Positions 63,908-64,000 of a DNA stretch of 64,000 nt are shown here, in pieces. Every line of letters starts with the position of its first letter. Positions within the stretch are counted from its first letter, which is position 1. The notes below the pieces were generated by a model. It was not told the origin of the DNA. It made no database searches and was given only the letters and a program-made list of their open reading frames with translations. The DNA is from Anaerotignum faecicola (GTDB lineage Bacteria > Bacillota > Clostridia > Lachnospirales > Anaerotignaceae): NCBI GenBank assembly GCA_024460105.1, contig JANFXS010000003.1:423263-487262 (forward strand), read 5' to 3'. The position numbers were made by a program, and so were the translations under genes.

Positions 63908-64000
63908 GGTCAAGCCCTCGACCTATTAGTATCGGTCAGCTTAATACATTACTGCACTTACACCTCCGACCTATCTACCTCGTAGTCTTCAAGGGGTCTT
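63908..64000 (-). rRNA. rrl: 23S ribosomal RNA, 3' end
   Basis: On the minus strand the last 93 bases read AAGACCCCTTGAAGACTACG, later TAAGCTGACCGATACTAAT and AGGTCGAGGGCTTGACC, the conserved 3' end of 23S rRNA. The rest lies beyond the window. A 226-base pyrimidine-rich (plus strand) spacer separates it from 5S. Confidence 0.95.

Overview
This 64 kb window looks like chromosome of a spore-forming, Gram-positive anaerobe of the class Clostridia, probably Lachnospirales-like; I cannot name a genus. The reasons are gene order and content: the rsgA-prkC-prpC-rlmN-rsmB and priA-def-fmt clusters, spoIIAA-spoIIAB-sigF, sigG and a spoVB-like flippase, a butyrate-type hbd-crt-thl operon, AT-rich intergenic DNA, AGGAGG ribosome binding sites and many TTG/GTG starts. 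I found no prophage, insertion sequence or CRISPR array. Most of the window is core chromosome read leftward (minus strand).

Layout. 0-6.5 kb: rsgA (cut by the window edge), the PASTA Ser/Thr kinase PrkC with phosphatase PrpC, the RNA methyltransferases RlmN and RsmB, and a DUF3885-like protein. 6.5-10 kb: an alanine/glycine:sodium symporter, a repeat element (R1) and a membrane zinc peptidase. 10-16.3 kb: fmt, def, priA (apparently with an ATT start), rpoZ, gmk, remA and yicC; rqcH diverges from yicC. 18.5-22 kb: a DUF4127 protein and a polysaccharide deacetylase around repeat R2. 22.5-24.5 kb: tsf and rpsB with a structured leader. 24.8-27.7 kb: the hbd-crt-thl operon for acetoacetyl-CoA/crotonyl-CoA interconversion. 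28-33.5 kb: topA, dprA and an SLH-domain surface protein. 34-41.3 kb: tRNA-Thr(CGU), small membrane and Nudix proteins, a PrsW-like protease, a PBP/RodA pair and a U32 protein. 41.4-46.1 kb: a ZapA-like protein, the spoIIA operon with a sigma-H-type promoter, a cysteine hydrolase, a MaoC hydratase, repeat R3, and sigG with a sigma-F-type promoter. 46.4-50.2 kb: a large cell-wall amidase, a frameshifted HTH regulator facing an intact one, and repeat R4.

50.2-57.2 kb is one leftward cluster: uvrC, hprK, a ROK protein, murB, rapZ, whiA and a Crh-like HPr paralogue that has Asp where HPr has its phosphorylatable His but keeps the regulatory Ser. It joins HPr kinase and its probable target to cell-wall precursor synthesis and division control. 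57.3-61.7 kb holds a DUF218 protein, two decayed small genes, a DUF4177 protein, a spoVB-like flippase with a sigma-E-type promoter and a lipoprotein. After about 1.1 kb of empty AT-rich DNA, the right edge is the 3' end of a leftward rRNA operon: 23S end, 5S, then tRNA Asn-Glu-Thr-Ile2-Asp-Val-Met and a terminator.

The most unusual items are a four-copy family of nested-palindrome intergenic repeats whose inner arm is flipped in one copy, the His-less HPr next to hprK, the ATT-initiated priA, and the three matches to sporulation sigma-factor promoters. All coordinates and motif positions were read by eye; nothing was checked against a database.
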